Shown: in pieces, positions 1-12,118 of the stretch
How positions within the stretch are numbered: position 1 is the stretch's first letter
How the letters are laid out: every line of letters begins with the position of its first letter
From: Ophioderma brevispina
Taxonomy: Eukaryota; Echinodermata; Ophiuroidea; Amphilepidida; Ophiodermatidae
Direction of reading: 5' to 3'
DNA length: 64,000 nucleotides
NCBI GenBank assembly: GCA_023653785.1
Contig: JAMKCH010012472.1
Coordinates: forward strand, 1 to 64,000
Notes under the pieces: generated by a model
What the model saw: the letters and a program-made list of their open reading frames with translations, nothing else
Database searches by the model: none
Told to the model about the DNA's origin: nothing
Program-made: the position numbers and the translations under genes

Positions 1-560
1 TGGGCTACAAGTAGCCCAGATTGAATATCCAATAAGAATCATGAACAGATGTAGCGTGACCTTGAAAATCAGACTCATTTTTGGCCTAAAACCCAGTCAT
101 TTCAAAGCGCGCCGAATTGTTTTTCAAGAGGCTGACTCAGAGATGTTTGAACATATATTTTTTTTTTGTGAAGTACTTAGAAATATTCATACTAGAACTA
201 AAATCGTCACCTAAATGCTTAATTCCACAAAGTTAGAGGATGAATCGGATTGGTTTTTATGCTGTAAACATTTTGTGCACCGTAATAGCAGTGCCATAGG
301 ATCGGTGTATACCAAAATTCCGGATCCGGAATTTTATAACAAGCTATGATGTTATATGACGGACTTCGATTTGAGCTTAGTTATTTCACACAGTGATTAT
401 ATATGGAAGAAATTAGTATATTCCAAAAAACACGATTTGTTTGAAAAATAGAGCGCCTCATCGGGAAATTTCTGAGTCAGCTTTATGACGCTGTCCAGAC
501 ACCTCTGAGCCCGATATATCAGATATTCTAAAAATACTATGGAATGGATGTAAAAGGCAT
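1..560. repeat. Dispersed repeat, copy 1 (window edge)
   Basis: The first ~150 bases, and a shorter piece near 500-560, match the stretch at 14318-14620 with many small indels. Shared words include GGGCTACAAG at the start, CAGATTGAATATCCAATAAG, GTAGCGTGACC and CATTTCAAAGCGCGCC. Bases 1-18 form a hairpin (TGGGCTAC, AA, GTAGCCCA); copy 2 keeps a hairpin there with a different stem (CTGGGC/GCCCAG). No coding potential or transposase motif is visible. It is probably a non-autonomous element cut by the window edge; class unknown. Confidence 0.6.
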
Positions 561-565
561 AAAAT

Positions 566-1934
566 GCATCTGTTTTCTTTTCAACACCAGGCCCAGTACA
601 GGTAATAAAAAAAATAATAAATGCATAAGCTTCCTGATTTGCATAATCTGCTGATTTGTAAAAGCATAGTTTGCCTAAGCTGCATAATATGCCGAATAGC
701 CGTGTCAACGCATATTGGTGTTTAGCTCATAAGATTCTAATTTGGCAGAATGCATTATCATAACTTATATCTCTGTATATTCTACAGAATTGAACGATCT
801 GCATATTCTGTGTAATTCTCATATCCTTTGTTTAATGCATATACGCCGCATAATTGCATAACTGCACAATCTCATAAGAGCTTTACGGCACCAACGGTTT
901 ATCCCTCGTCCCCCAGGGGTTTCTACTACGGCTCACGTCAAGGGGGTGGGTGGTTCCACCCCCCTGATTTTTTCGTAATTAAGCCCGACCAAACATCATC
1001 TGTTTGACTACATATGGCCCTTTCTTACAATCTGGTTTTTCAGAGAGGAGGTACGCATAGTCGGTACGGCTAAGAGTGGGCAAATTGATGTACGCCATGT
1101 TGAGTCGTAAAAACGGATCTCCTTGTAACGGTAGATGTGCAGAGATATTTGCGAACCCTAGAAAGTTTAATTATTTTACAGAATGAAAAACCAAACTTGA
1201 AAAGCAGAAACATGCAGTCAACGATCCACATGTTATTTATCAACAATAACAATTTGCCTGTTTTCATTTGGAAAAAATATTTTTTATTCGAGATTATCGA
1301 GATTTTTAAATATACTGCGAGGTAACTAAAGCATTTGTTTTTAAATTCACAATATAATAACTTTTCACCAGAAGCTCACTAAATGCCCAGTGAAAATTTA
1401 GAAACGATCTTCAGTACTAGCTGATCACCGGCAGATATTTTTGACCGTATTAAGTTATCAGATGAGATCGGTTTTCCAATTGTCCATAAAGATTATATGA
1501 TTTGTGTCCTCTGGCAATCATTCGCTTGCTCCACAAATAGGTTTTTAAACATTCAGCAAAAACCTCGCTCTGTAGTTTGGCGGCTTTTTTACAGGCTCTT
1601 GCACATTACAATAGCCTTAACTTCATTAAACCCTAAAATCTTCCTGAATGTCATAATTATATTTTTTTGATACAAATTCTAATATTTACTATATTTGGCA
1701 AATATGATATGAAACCAATTGGCTCTTCCTCGGACCTTAAGGAGTAAATGTAGTGCTTGTAATTTTAATTCCATTTGAAGTTGTATTTCGTATGCATATT
1801 TCGTAAGCCCGTGTCACAGGTTTTTGGTAATGGGCTAGGATGAAAGGTGAAAAGATTACTGACCCAACAATCCCAAGGCCTACTTTATCATAAGATGATT
1901 GGCTCCACTACCTGATTTGAATTCGTTGTAAATA
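566..1934. other. Unannotated AT-rich stretch
   Basis: No gene, RNA or recognisable mobile element is visible. The only structure is a short C/G-rich hairpin at 941-965 (AGGGGGTGG against CCACCCCCCT). Open frames here are short and have random-looking composition. Confidence 0.6.
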
Positions 1935-2100
1935 ATGATGGAGCTTGTGTGTGTGGTGTATGATTGTTGGTGGGTCGTGCTGGTGTGGTGTGTGTGTTTT
2001 GGGGTAGATGGGGGGTGTGTTGATGTGTGTGTGTTGGGTGTGTGTGTTGGGGTGGTGTGGTTGGTCGCGCGGCGTGTGTGTCCTTGTGTGTTTTTGCATT
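1935..2100. repeat. GT-rich low-complexity tract
   Basis: A ~165-base run on the plus strand is almost entirely G and T, an imperfect (GT)n mixed with GGGGT and TTGGG words. The two ORFs overlapping it (valine/cysteine/tryptophan-rich forward, histidine/threonine/proline-rich reverse) are translation artefacts of the simple repeat. Confidence 0.85.
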
Positions 2101-2169
2101 CGTTTACCTATAACGCATTGATGCGTTTTTGAAACGATGTGATAATGGTCCATAAAAAGTGACGCCATT

Positions 2170-4044
2170 CACTGCCTTATCAATCGACACTTATAGTTTG
2201 GTTTTTTTTTTCAAGTACAATGGTTTATTTGTTTGGCCAAGCTTGGGAAGAAATTGAAATTGAAATTATTCTCCCATATGTAATTTTGTTACATTCCATT
2301 TTTGTCCTTTGAAAATTGTCCCTCAAATCCTTTAGTATCACATGGCTCAATACTCATCGTCCCACGGTAACTATAAATCGGATACTCTATTTTTATTTAC
2401 ATAGGCGCCTATTGCAATCGACAAATATCAAACCCCAAAAATGCGAACACTGTTATATCATTGGAACTATAGTTTCGGGCAATTTTCGCGTTCATCTTGA
2501 AAGCAAAGTTGAACTCAATCTTCGTCTCAGTCTACCCTTTCTCGTGTCCTATTGATTAAGAAGCAATCATTATAGACAGCGTAACGGCAACGGACTTTGG
2601 TTGTCGCTGTAAGCGAACGTACACTCAACAGTTTCGCGGCATCTCTCAGAGTTATTAACACAAAATGGAGACGATTTTTATACTATTAATACATTTTTTT
2701 TTTTGTTTTGACGCATTTCGCACATGTGCACCATGAGCATCTTTAATCGATTAACAGGTCAGGTTATGCGACTTGTTATTCTTAAATAACACTACAACAT
2801 GCAGTCGGTCGGCAAAAGCCTCATTAACAACTAACCGAACCAATGTTACGAGGACAAGGTATCTTTGTCGCCTGTCACGTATTTCTCCTTGGTCAATAGC
2901 AGAATCAGTACTATTTTGCAAATTCAACGACATTATCAATTCAGGAGTGGTCAATGATTTCTGCTTAATATTGGACTTTGTTACCTATAAACAATAATGA
3001 CAAAGATTGTCCTTCGTTTTGAAGGTTTGGTTTATTATGTAAACTTACGAATATATGGGAGAATTTCATTCATGTCATTTGCATCAAATATCCCAACGTT
3101 GCCAATGTTGGCCACCATCATCTATCGAGACCGAATGACACTTTTTAATGTTATGCCAGACTCTTAACTGGCCAGCGTTATCATAAAGCGTCCGCCACTT
3201 CTCAAGATCTTCATTGCATTGATATTAACCGTTCATTTTCGCTTTTTGTTCTCTTCTTATGGTGTCGATGTGATGTACATCGTCCTAAAATATAAGAATT
3301 ATGAAAGGCACATTTCAAACGCAATTCGCGGGCGCTGTCCATTTTTCCCATGTTACAAACCACCGAGCTAAGAGAAGCCACTCGCTAAAAGTTTACGGAA
3401 GCCTTAAAGGAAATATGTCCAAGATTTTTTGTCAGCTCAGTTTGACTTACATTCATAAAATTTTTTAAAAAAAGAAAAAACCTAAAAAATTAAACAAAAA
3501 ATAAGACAATTTGATGTAAATTACAAAATAGAGGCATTTATTTTGCTTTTGTGACATACGAAGAAACGGGCGGATTTTTTCGCCGCGGCTTCATGTCAAA
3601 AGAAGCGCCCACTTTTGCTCTCCCTCCTCGTGATCCCAAAGTGATGACAAAACAATCGTTGACTCTGAAGTGTTATTGCTGACCTGAATATTGAATGGAG
3701 TGATGAACAGGAATATAAAATTCGAAAATAAGTTACAGAATTGACATATTTTGTTTCATTTCGTTGTGTTTTTAATTATTAGTAAGTGGCCACACTGGCG
3801 ATATGATGTCACAACGACGTAATTATGGATGTCCATCACTTTGACGTCACCATTTGCCTGCATGTGGATTTGTCCGAATCGTTTTCGAGTAAGCTATTGG
3901 GCTGAAATAAAAGGCAAAATACCAACAAATGTGGACAATTTTCAACTTATTTTGATTTATATGTAATCTACGGTTTACTTAATCTTTCCAGCCATACCAA
4001 ATTTCCAAATATCATAATCGAACTATATTCCTTTAAAGCATTGT
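2170..4044. other. Unannotated stretch
   Basis: No supported gene or element. Small A- and T-rich runs (around 2690-2705 and 3460-3500) and a few short ORFs without recognisable domains are all that is visible. Confidence 0.55.
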
Positions 4045-4377
4045 GCAGGTGCAACCCCGGTTTTTTACAATCCATTATACCTAGACAAACACACAGGTTT
4101 CATAAAAAAACAGGGTCCCCATTACAACACGCGAGCCGCAATGATTCTAGGCAAATACCGCATGAATTCATGAAAGAATAAGCATTCTAAACATGGTACA
4201 GGTGGGGCAGTACAATTTAGCGCAGGCAACATATATTACAATCCATTTACAACGTAGACAAACACTCCAGGTGTTCATAAAACAGTGTCCCTTTACGACA
4301 CGCTCGCCGCTATGATCTAGGCAAATTCCCCGCATGAATCGAGAGAGACTGCTAATTCTGAAACATTATACAGTGCA
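4045..4377. repeat. Diverged tandem duplication (~160-bp units)
   Basis: Two adjacent units (about 4045-4202 and 4222-4377) align with many substitutions and indels. Shared words in the same order are TTACAATCCAT, TAGACAAACAC, CAGG..TTCATAAAA, ACACGC, GATTCTAGGCAAAT or a close variant, and GCATGAAT. They look like an old tandem duplication or two monomers of a small satellite. No coding content. Confidence 0.65.
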
Positions 4378-4605
4378 ATATCAAGCCCAGAATCATATAA
4401 AAGGTGCGCAAATCAGAGTCGTATCTTAAAGTGCTCTTAAAGGGATTTTCGAAGCTTCAGCTTGATTTTATCTCTCTGGGCCGACGTCGATTGATTGGTC
4501 CGTAGCCCAGAGTTAAAATGTTTCACTTCATTTCACAAATTTCAGAATTACGTCATTATTCGAATCAGTATTAAAAATGTGTTGGTTTTTTTTCTGTTCG
4601 GATTT

Positions 4606-4860
4606 TTATCTTTCTGAAACAAGTACACCTTTTACAATTGGGGAGAATATATCCAAAATTTGTTTTGTATTACCAAAATCATATATTTGCCTAGGTTCCA
4701 ACATATAGCTCCATAATGGTTCAAGGTCACCCTGGGTAACATTTACCCGATGATCATCCTCTGTTGAAACTGGTGACAATTTTGTTCGTATTGTATCATA
4801 TGATCGAAAAGGACTATTTACTACTGTGCATTTTTGTGGTGAAATAAATGGCAAACTGTA
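4606..4860 (-). other. Exon-like open frame, unknown product
   Basis: The minus frame runs ~83 codons to a TAA with protein-like composition (acidic/basic mixture, residues such as LEPLWSYMLEPRQIYDFG). It has no ATG at its start, but a possible acceptor (GATACAG before TTTGCC) lies just upstream on the minus strand. I recognise no domain. It could be an exon of an unknown host gene or a decayed transposon fragment; a chance open frame is also possible. Confidence 0.15.
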
Positions 4861-5124
4861 TCAAGGTCTACATTTTTATGAAAGTCATTAAGAGCTTTCG
4901 CCTAGATAGTACTAATGGTAATATCACCAAATCAGTTGAAATGCATTTTTTTGCTTCAAGTGTGGACCAGGGAAAATCATTTGCACAACTTCAACAACCT
5001 AAGCATTTTTCCTTAGATGACCTTTTGGTCAGACCTAAATATACTTACCAAAATTTGGGACCCGTCATTTTCTGAACTAGTCTAGTAGGCCCTATTAAAA
5101 AACCCAAACCGCACAATTTTAGCA

Positions 5125-5334
5125 TGAAATCCTACGGGGTACACACCACATAAAACCGCACTACGATCAAATCATCCATTTTACCCAGTGCTGAATGGAA
5201 TCTTGAGCACCAAACTGTATGATGAGATAAGAGATACTGTTCACAAATCACATTTCACATGCCTAATGGATGTGCTTCGCAGAGCGGATGATGGCCGTCC
5301 ATCAACAATTTATGGGCCACCCTTTGACACATGA
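5125..5334 (+). other. Exon-like open frame, unknown product
   Basis: About 70 codons are open to a TGA at 5332, without an in-frame ATG at the start. The translation is proline/tyrosine-rich in a non-random way (for example HPFYPVLNGILSTKLYDEI near its middle and STIYGPPFDT at its end). A possible acceptor (AATTTTAG) lies ~8 bases upstream of an out-of-frame ATG; one base change would join that ATG to the frame. I do not recognise the family. Composition is the only evidence, so this is a candidate exon or pseudogene fragment. Confidence 0.2.
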
Positions 5335-6520
5335 AAAAGAAAATGTTCCAATCCATTGGATTTGACGAAACTGCCTCTCGCACTCAAAGTATCATCAGCT
5401 TACGGTCCATGCAACTACCCGAACAGAATGGTATCAGCCAAGCTCCTCTCATCATACACAAAGCCGTTGGGCAACAACCCGTCCCAGTGAATCCATGCTA
5501 GATCACGTTCTCCTTGCCAACTGCCAAAACTCGTTTTGACAGTATCTTCCTTCACACTGTTATTACCTAAAAGAACGGCAGTATTGAAAAAGGAGTTCAA
5601 GCCTTCATTACACACGTCATATCAGTAGCCTGTTCCCCAGATATTACTATATCCAACAACGTGTTTTGTATCTGTACCATTTGTTCATAAGGCTTCCATC
5701 ATTAGCTCATTTGCTAGATTTTTCTGGATATCATGAGCTCCATAGGATCGTCTTTTTATTTGTTTGTTGACGGTCCTCATAAGCTTTTATTCATTATGTC
5801 CTGTATATACCATAGGTCTTTTCTCATCTCTTGTACGTTTGATTTCTGTTTCGTTTATATAGTGCAAATAGTCTATCTATTCAATCATCTTTATTAAAAA
5901 TATCAAACATCATAAAGAATGAACGTAAACCCTAAGATAACCATGGCCTTTACTGACCAGTGGGCAAGGGTGAGGACGTTACAACAACAAGCAATATCAT
6001 TATTATTTAAAATACAATGCGAAAATATAAAATATAAAAATTAGAAAAAATACACCTTATTGGACTGAAATAGTGACCAGCACTGGACAAATTTTCTTAA
6101 ATCTGAATAGAATATATTTAAAAAAAATGAATGAATAAATTTTACACAAGCTGTGTAAACCTTTTCTCAGTGCACTGTGGAATAATGATAATTATTATGG
6201 CCAGAGAAAGGTAAATTGCATCTAGCAAAGACCGAAAAGCAGTGTACATTGACCATGTCACATACGCCTCGTGGATCGGGTTCAACTGAGTTACGATTGC
6301 AAATTGATTCATTTTCAAGACATTTCGGCCAAGGTTAATAACTTATCACCTGCACTAAATTGGCAATCAAATCGTGTGTGCGGTAAAACTGTTTTTTTTC
6401 AAAATCAATAAGACTTGAAAGAAAATTACACTTCGAAGTGGGGAATTCTTTTGTTTAGTCATCAATCGAACAAAACAGTTTCTACGTTTTATGTATTATT
6501 ACCCGTTTCGCATATGACTT
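5335..6520. other. Unannotated stretch
   Basis: No supported feature. A minus-strand open frame at 5415-5615 has fair composition but no start, splice or domain evidence. Confidence 0.5.
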
Positions 6521-7074
6521 TTAAAGAGACTACTGGGCACATTTGAAAAATATGCGCCCTCAGATTTTTAAAACGCTTTTTTGCATGGTTGTAAGCTTTT
6601 ATTACAATAAGCTCTCAACCCTAAATGATCTAGACCAAATCAGCTTCCCTTATCGTAACAGAACGATTTTCTAATTTTAATAAACTCGCCGGCTACGTTA
6701 AATTCGCAGACGACCAATCTGGCGTTTAACACAAGAAACAGGCACTCCGTTGCATGTTTCTCACGCTATGCCCGGCGCTATGCACACTGTTTTTGAACCG
6801 GTCCTATAACCTTTGTGGTTTTATATAAGTGAGTAACGAGTCAAAAATATTCATGTAATATACACATTTGTTGATTAAATTTATGGAAAACTTAAAAGTT
6901 GGCCTACCAATTACCTTGATGTCCGTTATTCTCATTATCAATGTCCCTATCTGTTTGTGGTATTTATTTGTTATTGTAAAAATAATATCTCTGTCCTTCA
7001 AATGGCTAGACTATCCGTTGAGAGCAAATGAAGAAATTTAATATTTTGTGAAAATGTGGTCAGTGCCGCTTTAA
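6521..7074 (+). mobile_element. TTAA-flanked MITE, family Y, copy 1
   Basis: The element begins TTAAAGAGAC.ACTGGGCACATTT and ends CAGTGCCGCTTTAA. The reverse complement of the end is TTAAAGCGGCACTG, so the ends are imperfect terminal inverted repeats sharing TTAAAG-N-G-CACTG, with TTAA at both outer edges. It is ~550 bp with no coding capacity. A second full copy lies at 29210-29734 and a left-end fragment at 36361-36431. TTAA borders are the hallmark of piggyBac-type transposition (established knowledge); assignment to that superfamily is inference. Confidence 0.7.
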
Positions 7075-7557
7075 AGGTGTCGATTACCATGATACAAACC
7101 TTAAACCTTTAGTTTGTCATTCTGAACGCTTCATTCAAAATTCTGTGGCAATTATGCGCTTCCTGAAAATTATACAATATCGCTTCATATATAAGCTCAC
7201 TTTTATTGACTTGCTTGTCGGGTTCATTTACCCGTTTAAAACCCAAGAAATTGTTCGAATTGGGCTGATTTTTTTGGATATCATATAACCAAAATACGTC
7301 CACTTTAGGGTGAATATACAAGCACATATAATGTTTGCGGATACTTGAGATGTGTGCTTAGATTTCAGAAGCAGGCTTCAGTAAGCTTGCTTTTTCAAAG
7401 GACATTTCGACGATTTTTGGTATGGGAGTACTGATTTGTAATTCCAAATTGGCACAGAGTTCGTACTCCTGGAAATCAGAACATTTTGAGTCACTCATAG
7501 TAGTTTCATCAAATTTCTTGCAATTGATATTGACTTCTTATAACCCTAACACTGTCG

Positions 7558-7850
7558 TCTACAGCTACGTGCGTCTTCAATCGTCTCTTTTTTCTCTACT
7601 TCTTCTTCTTCTCCTTCTTTTTTATCAAAGTCTGTGTTCGTCTCCTCTCTTTCTACCCGCGTCCTTCTTCTTCCTAGCCAAGTTGGTTCTTTTTCTTCTC
7701 CGTATACCTCTCCTCTCTTCTTTGTTTTATACCTTTCCCGTCGTCTCCCGTGATTGTCGCCTCCATTTACTTCTGTTTCATAATCTTCAATAGCCTTCCC
7801 TTCTTTCTTTCTCTCCTTTGTGTTTGTTTTTGTTCATCTCACCATCATTT
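7558..7850. repeat. Polypyrimidine tract in block A
   Basis: About 290 bases of the plus strand are strongly C/T biased, with TTCTTCTTCTTC-like runs. The overlapping plus ORF rich in Leu, Phe and Ser is an artefact of this composition. The equivalent tract in block B is near 10165-10440. Confidence 0.8.
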
Positions 7851-8111
7851 GTCAGTCTCCTCCTTCTTTGACGTTCATTCCGTACAAGTTTAATAAAAGC
7901 GTTTCTTCATATCCGGATGCCTATAATACTTGGCTTTAATGGAATTTAGATGCATCAAAGGACCTTCTTTTCCGATATTGTCATTAAAAACCAAGCTTGG
8001 GGGATGGGGTGTGCAAGAGTAAACTTTTTAGTGTATTCAAATAGTGTAAAGCTTTCTAAGACTTTTAGGCAGATGACAAGGTAATACTCTAATCAGATAT
8101 ATTATCTTCAC

Positions 8112-8303
8112 CAGTGCGTAGCCAGAGGGGGGGCAGCCGCCCCCCTGTGGGGAATTCTTGCCCTCCTCTTTGCCCCCTGAAAAAATTAGTGATTTACATA
8201 GGCCATATACTATCTAACAAATTTTAATATTCTTGGCCCCCCGAAAATGTGCGTGCCCCCCTTTGCCCCCCCCCCTGAAAAAAAAAGCTGGCTACGCCAA
8301 CTG
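8112..8303. mobile_element. Short TIR element (GCGTAGCCAG ends), copy in block A
   Basis: The left end CAGTGCGTAGCCAG and right end CTGGCTACGCCAACTG are inverted repeats of a consensus CAGTGGCGTAGCCAG. The ~190-bp interior is made of G/C homopolymer runs flanking an AT-rich core and has no ORF. It is a non-autonomous MITE, with ends resembling CAGTG-type (possibly hAT-like) elements common in invertebrate genomes; that class call is inference. It was present before the block duplicated, since block B has it in the same place. Confidence 0.75.
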
Positions 8304-9453
8304 ATCTGCCACTCGAATTGAAGCCCTAATATGTAGATCTATTTCATTCTTTTCATGATGGAGGCGAAAGTAGCAATGAGAACGTTTAAGAAGATAGTCT
8401 TCTGTGTACACTTTTTCTGTGTCAACTGGCAAAGATCTTACGTATTCCTCATGAAACAGATAACCATATAATATTCTCTCTCTCTCTCTCCCCTGCACAT
8501 TTGAAGAAACTCAAGTATACTTGGAGTTCAGTTTACACCTAACTAAATTTGAAATATATTTGTAAGGTCGATCATACCACTTTTCCCTTTCCTTCCTCCG
8601 TCAATATGTTAGCATCCTAGTTTAACACCGCGCTTGCGTTGGCACGAAGTCGAGCTTAAATAAAACTGCTAGCTGCAATTGGTTTTCGATCGATTGGCGG
8701 TACTGTTTGAATGTTAAATTCCTGGAAAGAAGATAACGAACGATTGCCGTATACAATGCTATCCCTGTTAAAAATATCATAAACGATTGCGCTGAATAAA
8801 GTACAGGCACAATTCACGCCATTTGATATGTCTAGTTACGCGTATAATGTTCAACCGTAAAACTGATCGTTTTCATCTGGTGTGAATCGGAACAATATTC
8901 ATGTAACCTCTTCTTGATCCAAGTGCGTGCATCTATGTTAAATGATCTCTTTTGAGTCCTGACACGTGCCTGCATAAATACTAATTTAGGAAAACCAAAA
9001 AATGAGAGATGCGTAATCACTAATGATTCAAGAGCTCAGCGAAGGAACCATAAGATATCATGAAATGCTTTTTTCAGACAAGATCTTTGCATCCATCCTT
9101 TACTTAAAGGTTTGTTGTGTCAAGTTAGAAAAACTTTCGTCAGCGGTATTTGGATACATATCAAAGACGAGTTAGTTTGGTTCCAATTGTTTGGGAAGGC
9201 ATTCGTAATACTTCCCGATGATGCAAAAAGAAGGAGATTCTAGTGCCAGTTTTCCTCCGCCCCAAACCATTTTAAAGTTACTAGTAAAGTTCTGTCAGAA
9301 TCTCTCCTGAGGGTCTATGAGTATAACTCTAGTGGTCAATGTCCGAACAGTCAAGATAACACGGCCGGATAATGCACACCTGTTGCAAAAAAAAATCACT
9401 ATACTTCACTTATTTAACAAATGAGGACATCTCTCAGAAGCAGTGAGCCTTTA

Positions 9454-11950
9454 ATATCAGTGAGTACGAGTCAAAAATATTCATGTAATCTACACTTTGT
9501 TGATTAAGTTATGGAAAACTTAAAAGTTGGCCTACAAATTACCTGGATGTCGGTTATCCTCATATCAATGCCATATCTGTTTTGGGGTATGTTATTTTTA
9601 TGTGTAAAATATATCGCTGTCCTTCCAATGGCCTAGACTATCATTGAGAGCAAAGTGAAGAAAATTTATATTTTGTGAAAATGTTCAGTGCCGCTTTAAA
9701 GGTGTCGATTACCATGATACCATACCTTAAACCTCTTAGTGTCATTCCTGACACGCTTCATTCAAAAATTCTGTGGCCAATGATGCTCTTCTGAAAATTT
9801 ATACCATATCGCGTCAGATAGAAGCTCACTTTAATTGAACTTGCTTGCCGGGTCATTGACCCGTTTACCAGATACTTAGTTACGGTAATTGGCGAGTTGA
9901 TATTGATTCAGATACAAAATATAGTCACGTAGGTAATATACAAGCAACATATAAGGTTGGCGCGATACTTGAGATGTGTGCTAGATTCAGAAGCATTACG
10001 GCTTTCAGTAGCTGCTTTTTCAAAGACATTATGCGATTTTGGTATGGGAGAGTACTGCTTGTATTCAAATTACCACCAGTTCTTTACTCATGGAATCAAA
10101 ATTGAGTCACTCATAGTTAGTTTCATCAAAGTCTGCAATTGATATATGAATTCTTATACCTAACACTGTTTATACGTGGCGTCTTCTCGTCTTCTTTTTC
10201 TTCTACTTCTTTCCTTCTTTTTACAAGTCGTTCGTCTCCTCTCTTTCACCCGCTTCCTTCTTCTCCTCTACATTGGTTCTGTTCTTTTTTTTTTCGTATA
10301 ACTCTTCTCTCTTGTTTACTTCTCCCGTGTCTCACGTGATTTCGCCTCCATTACTTCGTTCATAATCTTATATCTTCCTTTTTCCCTTTGTGTTTGTTTT
10401 GTTCATCCTCACCATCTTTGTCCTAGTCTCTCCTTCTTGACGTTATTCTCGTACAAGTTTAAGCGGTTTTCGTTCAGATCCGGTATGCCTATATACTTGG
10501 CTTTAATGGTAGTTATGTGCCCAAGCAACGGTCTTCTTTTCGATATTGTCTTAAAACAAAGCTTGGGGGATGGGGAAGAAGTAACTTTTAGGGTATTCAA
10601 ATAGTGTAAAGCTTTCTAAGATTTAGCAGATGACAAGTAAGTAATACTCTATCAGATTTATTATTTATCTTCACCAGTGGCGTAGCCAGAGGGGGGGGCA
10701 GCCGCCACCCCCCCTGTGGGGAATATTGCCCCCTCTTGCCCCCCTGAAAAATGGATCACATAGGCAATACTTACTATACTAACAAATTTTTAATATGCTG
10801 CCCCCTGAAAAGGTACGTGCCCCCCTTTGCCCCCCCCTGAAAAAAAAAAGGCTGGCTACGCAACTGACTTATCGAATTGAAGGCCCTAATATGTAGATCT
10901 ATTTCATTCTTTCAGGATGGAGGCGATAAGTAGCAATGATGAACGTGTTTAATGAATACTTCGGTGGTACATTATCTTGTCAACTGGCAAAGATCTTACG
11001 TATTCCTCATGAAACAGATACATATATATTCTCTCTCTCTCTCTCCCTGAACTATTTGAAGAAAACTTCAGGTATAGCTTGGAGTTCAGGTTTACACCAT
11101 AGAATTTGAAATATATTTGTAAGGTCGATCATACCACTTTTCCTCCTCAATATGTTAGCAGCCTAGTAACACGCGCTTGCGTTGGCACGAAGTCGACGAA
11201 CGTAAAACTGATAGCTAGCAATTGGGTTTCGATCGATTGGCGTACTGTTTGATGTTAATTCCTTGGAAAGAAATAGTAAGAACAGATTGCCGTACAAGTG
11301 CTATCCCTGTAAAATTCGAAACGATTGCGCAAGTAAAGTACAAGCACAATTCACGCCACTTGATATGTCTAGTTACGCGTATACTGTTCACCGGAAAAAC
11401 TATCGTTTCATTGGTGGTGTGAATCGGAACATATTCATGGAACCTCTTATTGATACCAAGTGCGTGAATCTAGGTTGAAAATGATCTCTTGAGTCTGACA
11501 GTGCCTGCATAAATACGAATTTAGGAAAACCAAAAAATGAAGAAGTAATTCACTAAATGATTTCAAGAGCTCAAGAAGGAAAAAATAAGATTCATGACTG
11601 GCTTTTATCAAGACAAGATCTTTGCATCAATTTACTTAAGTTGTGGTGTCAAGTAGGGGAAAACTTCGTCAGCGGTATTTGGATACCTATCAAAGCCACG
11701 AGGTTGTTTGTTCCAATTTTTTTAAGGCTTCGGAATACTTCCGGATAGGATTTGCAAAAGAAAGTGAGATTGCATAGTGCCAGTTTCTCCCCAAACCATT
11801 TTAAGTAATGGAGTAAAGTTCTGTCAAGATCTCCTGAGGGTCTATGAGTTACTCTAGTGCAGTCCGAAACAGTCCAAGATAAACAACGGCCGGATAATGC
11901 ACCCTGTTGCAAAAAATACTTATACTTCACTTTATTTAAAAAGAGGACTC
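9454..11950. repeat. Large tandem block, copy B (~2.5 kb)
   Basis: This is the second copy of block A. Its left junction falls inside the family Y MITE, so only the right ~250 bp of that MITE (9454-9700) are repeated here. Indels relative to copy A are frequent throughout, including the pyrimidine tract (~10165-10440) and CT microsatellite (~11030-11047). Confidence 0.8.
10675..10866. mobile_element. Short TIR element (GCGTAGCCAG ends), copy in block B
   Basis: CAGTGGCGTAGCCAG at the left and CTGGCTACGCAACTG at the right are inverted. The interior matches the 8112-8303 copy with small indels, mostly in G, C and A homopolymers. Confidence 0.75.
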
Positions 11951-12083
11951 GATCCAAAAAGCCAAGCGATAATTTCAACCTTTATTTTGCTTATTGGAGA
12001 GGGTAGTAATAGAAGAGATCCACCTCTATTTCCGGCGAGGCCTCCGCATCTTTCTTGCCTTATGTAAAATTTTACCAAAAACA

Positions 12084-12118
<35 letters not shown>

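Larger units (their letters stand above)
6823..9440. repeat. Large tandem block, copy A (~2.6 kb)
   Basis: This block aligns end to end with 9454-11950. It starts inside the family Y MITE (GTGAGTA then CAAAAATATTCATGTAAT in both) and ends near GGCCGGATAATGCAC followed by TTGCAAAAAA. The copies keep the same order of MITE tail, pyrimidine tract, short TIR element and CT microsatellite. Differences are dominated by one- and two-base insertions and deletions. No intact gene is visible in either copy. Confidence 0.8.

Noticed and set aside
1908..2168. Histidine/threonine/proline-rich minus ORF and its Val/Cys-rich plus shadow
   Set aside because: Both are translations of the GT-rich simple tract.
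7422..7793. 123-codon Leu/Phe/Ser-rich plus ORF
   Set aside because: It lies on a polypyrimidine tract and is not conserved in the second copy of the block (10.1-10.4 kb).
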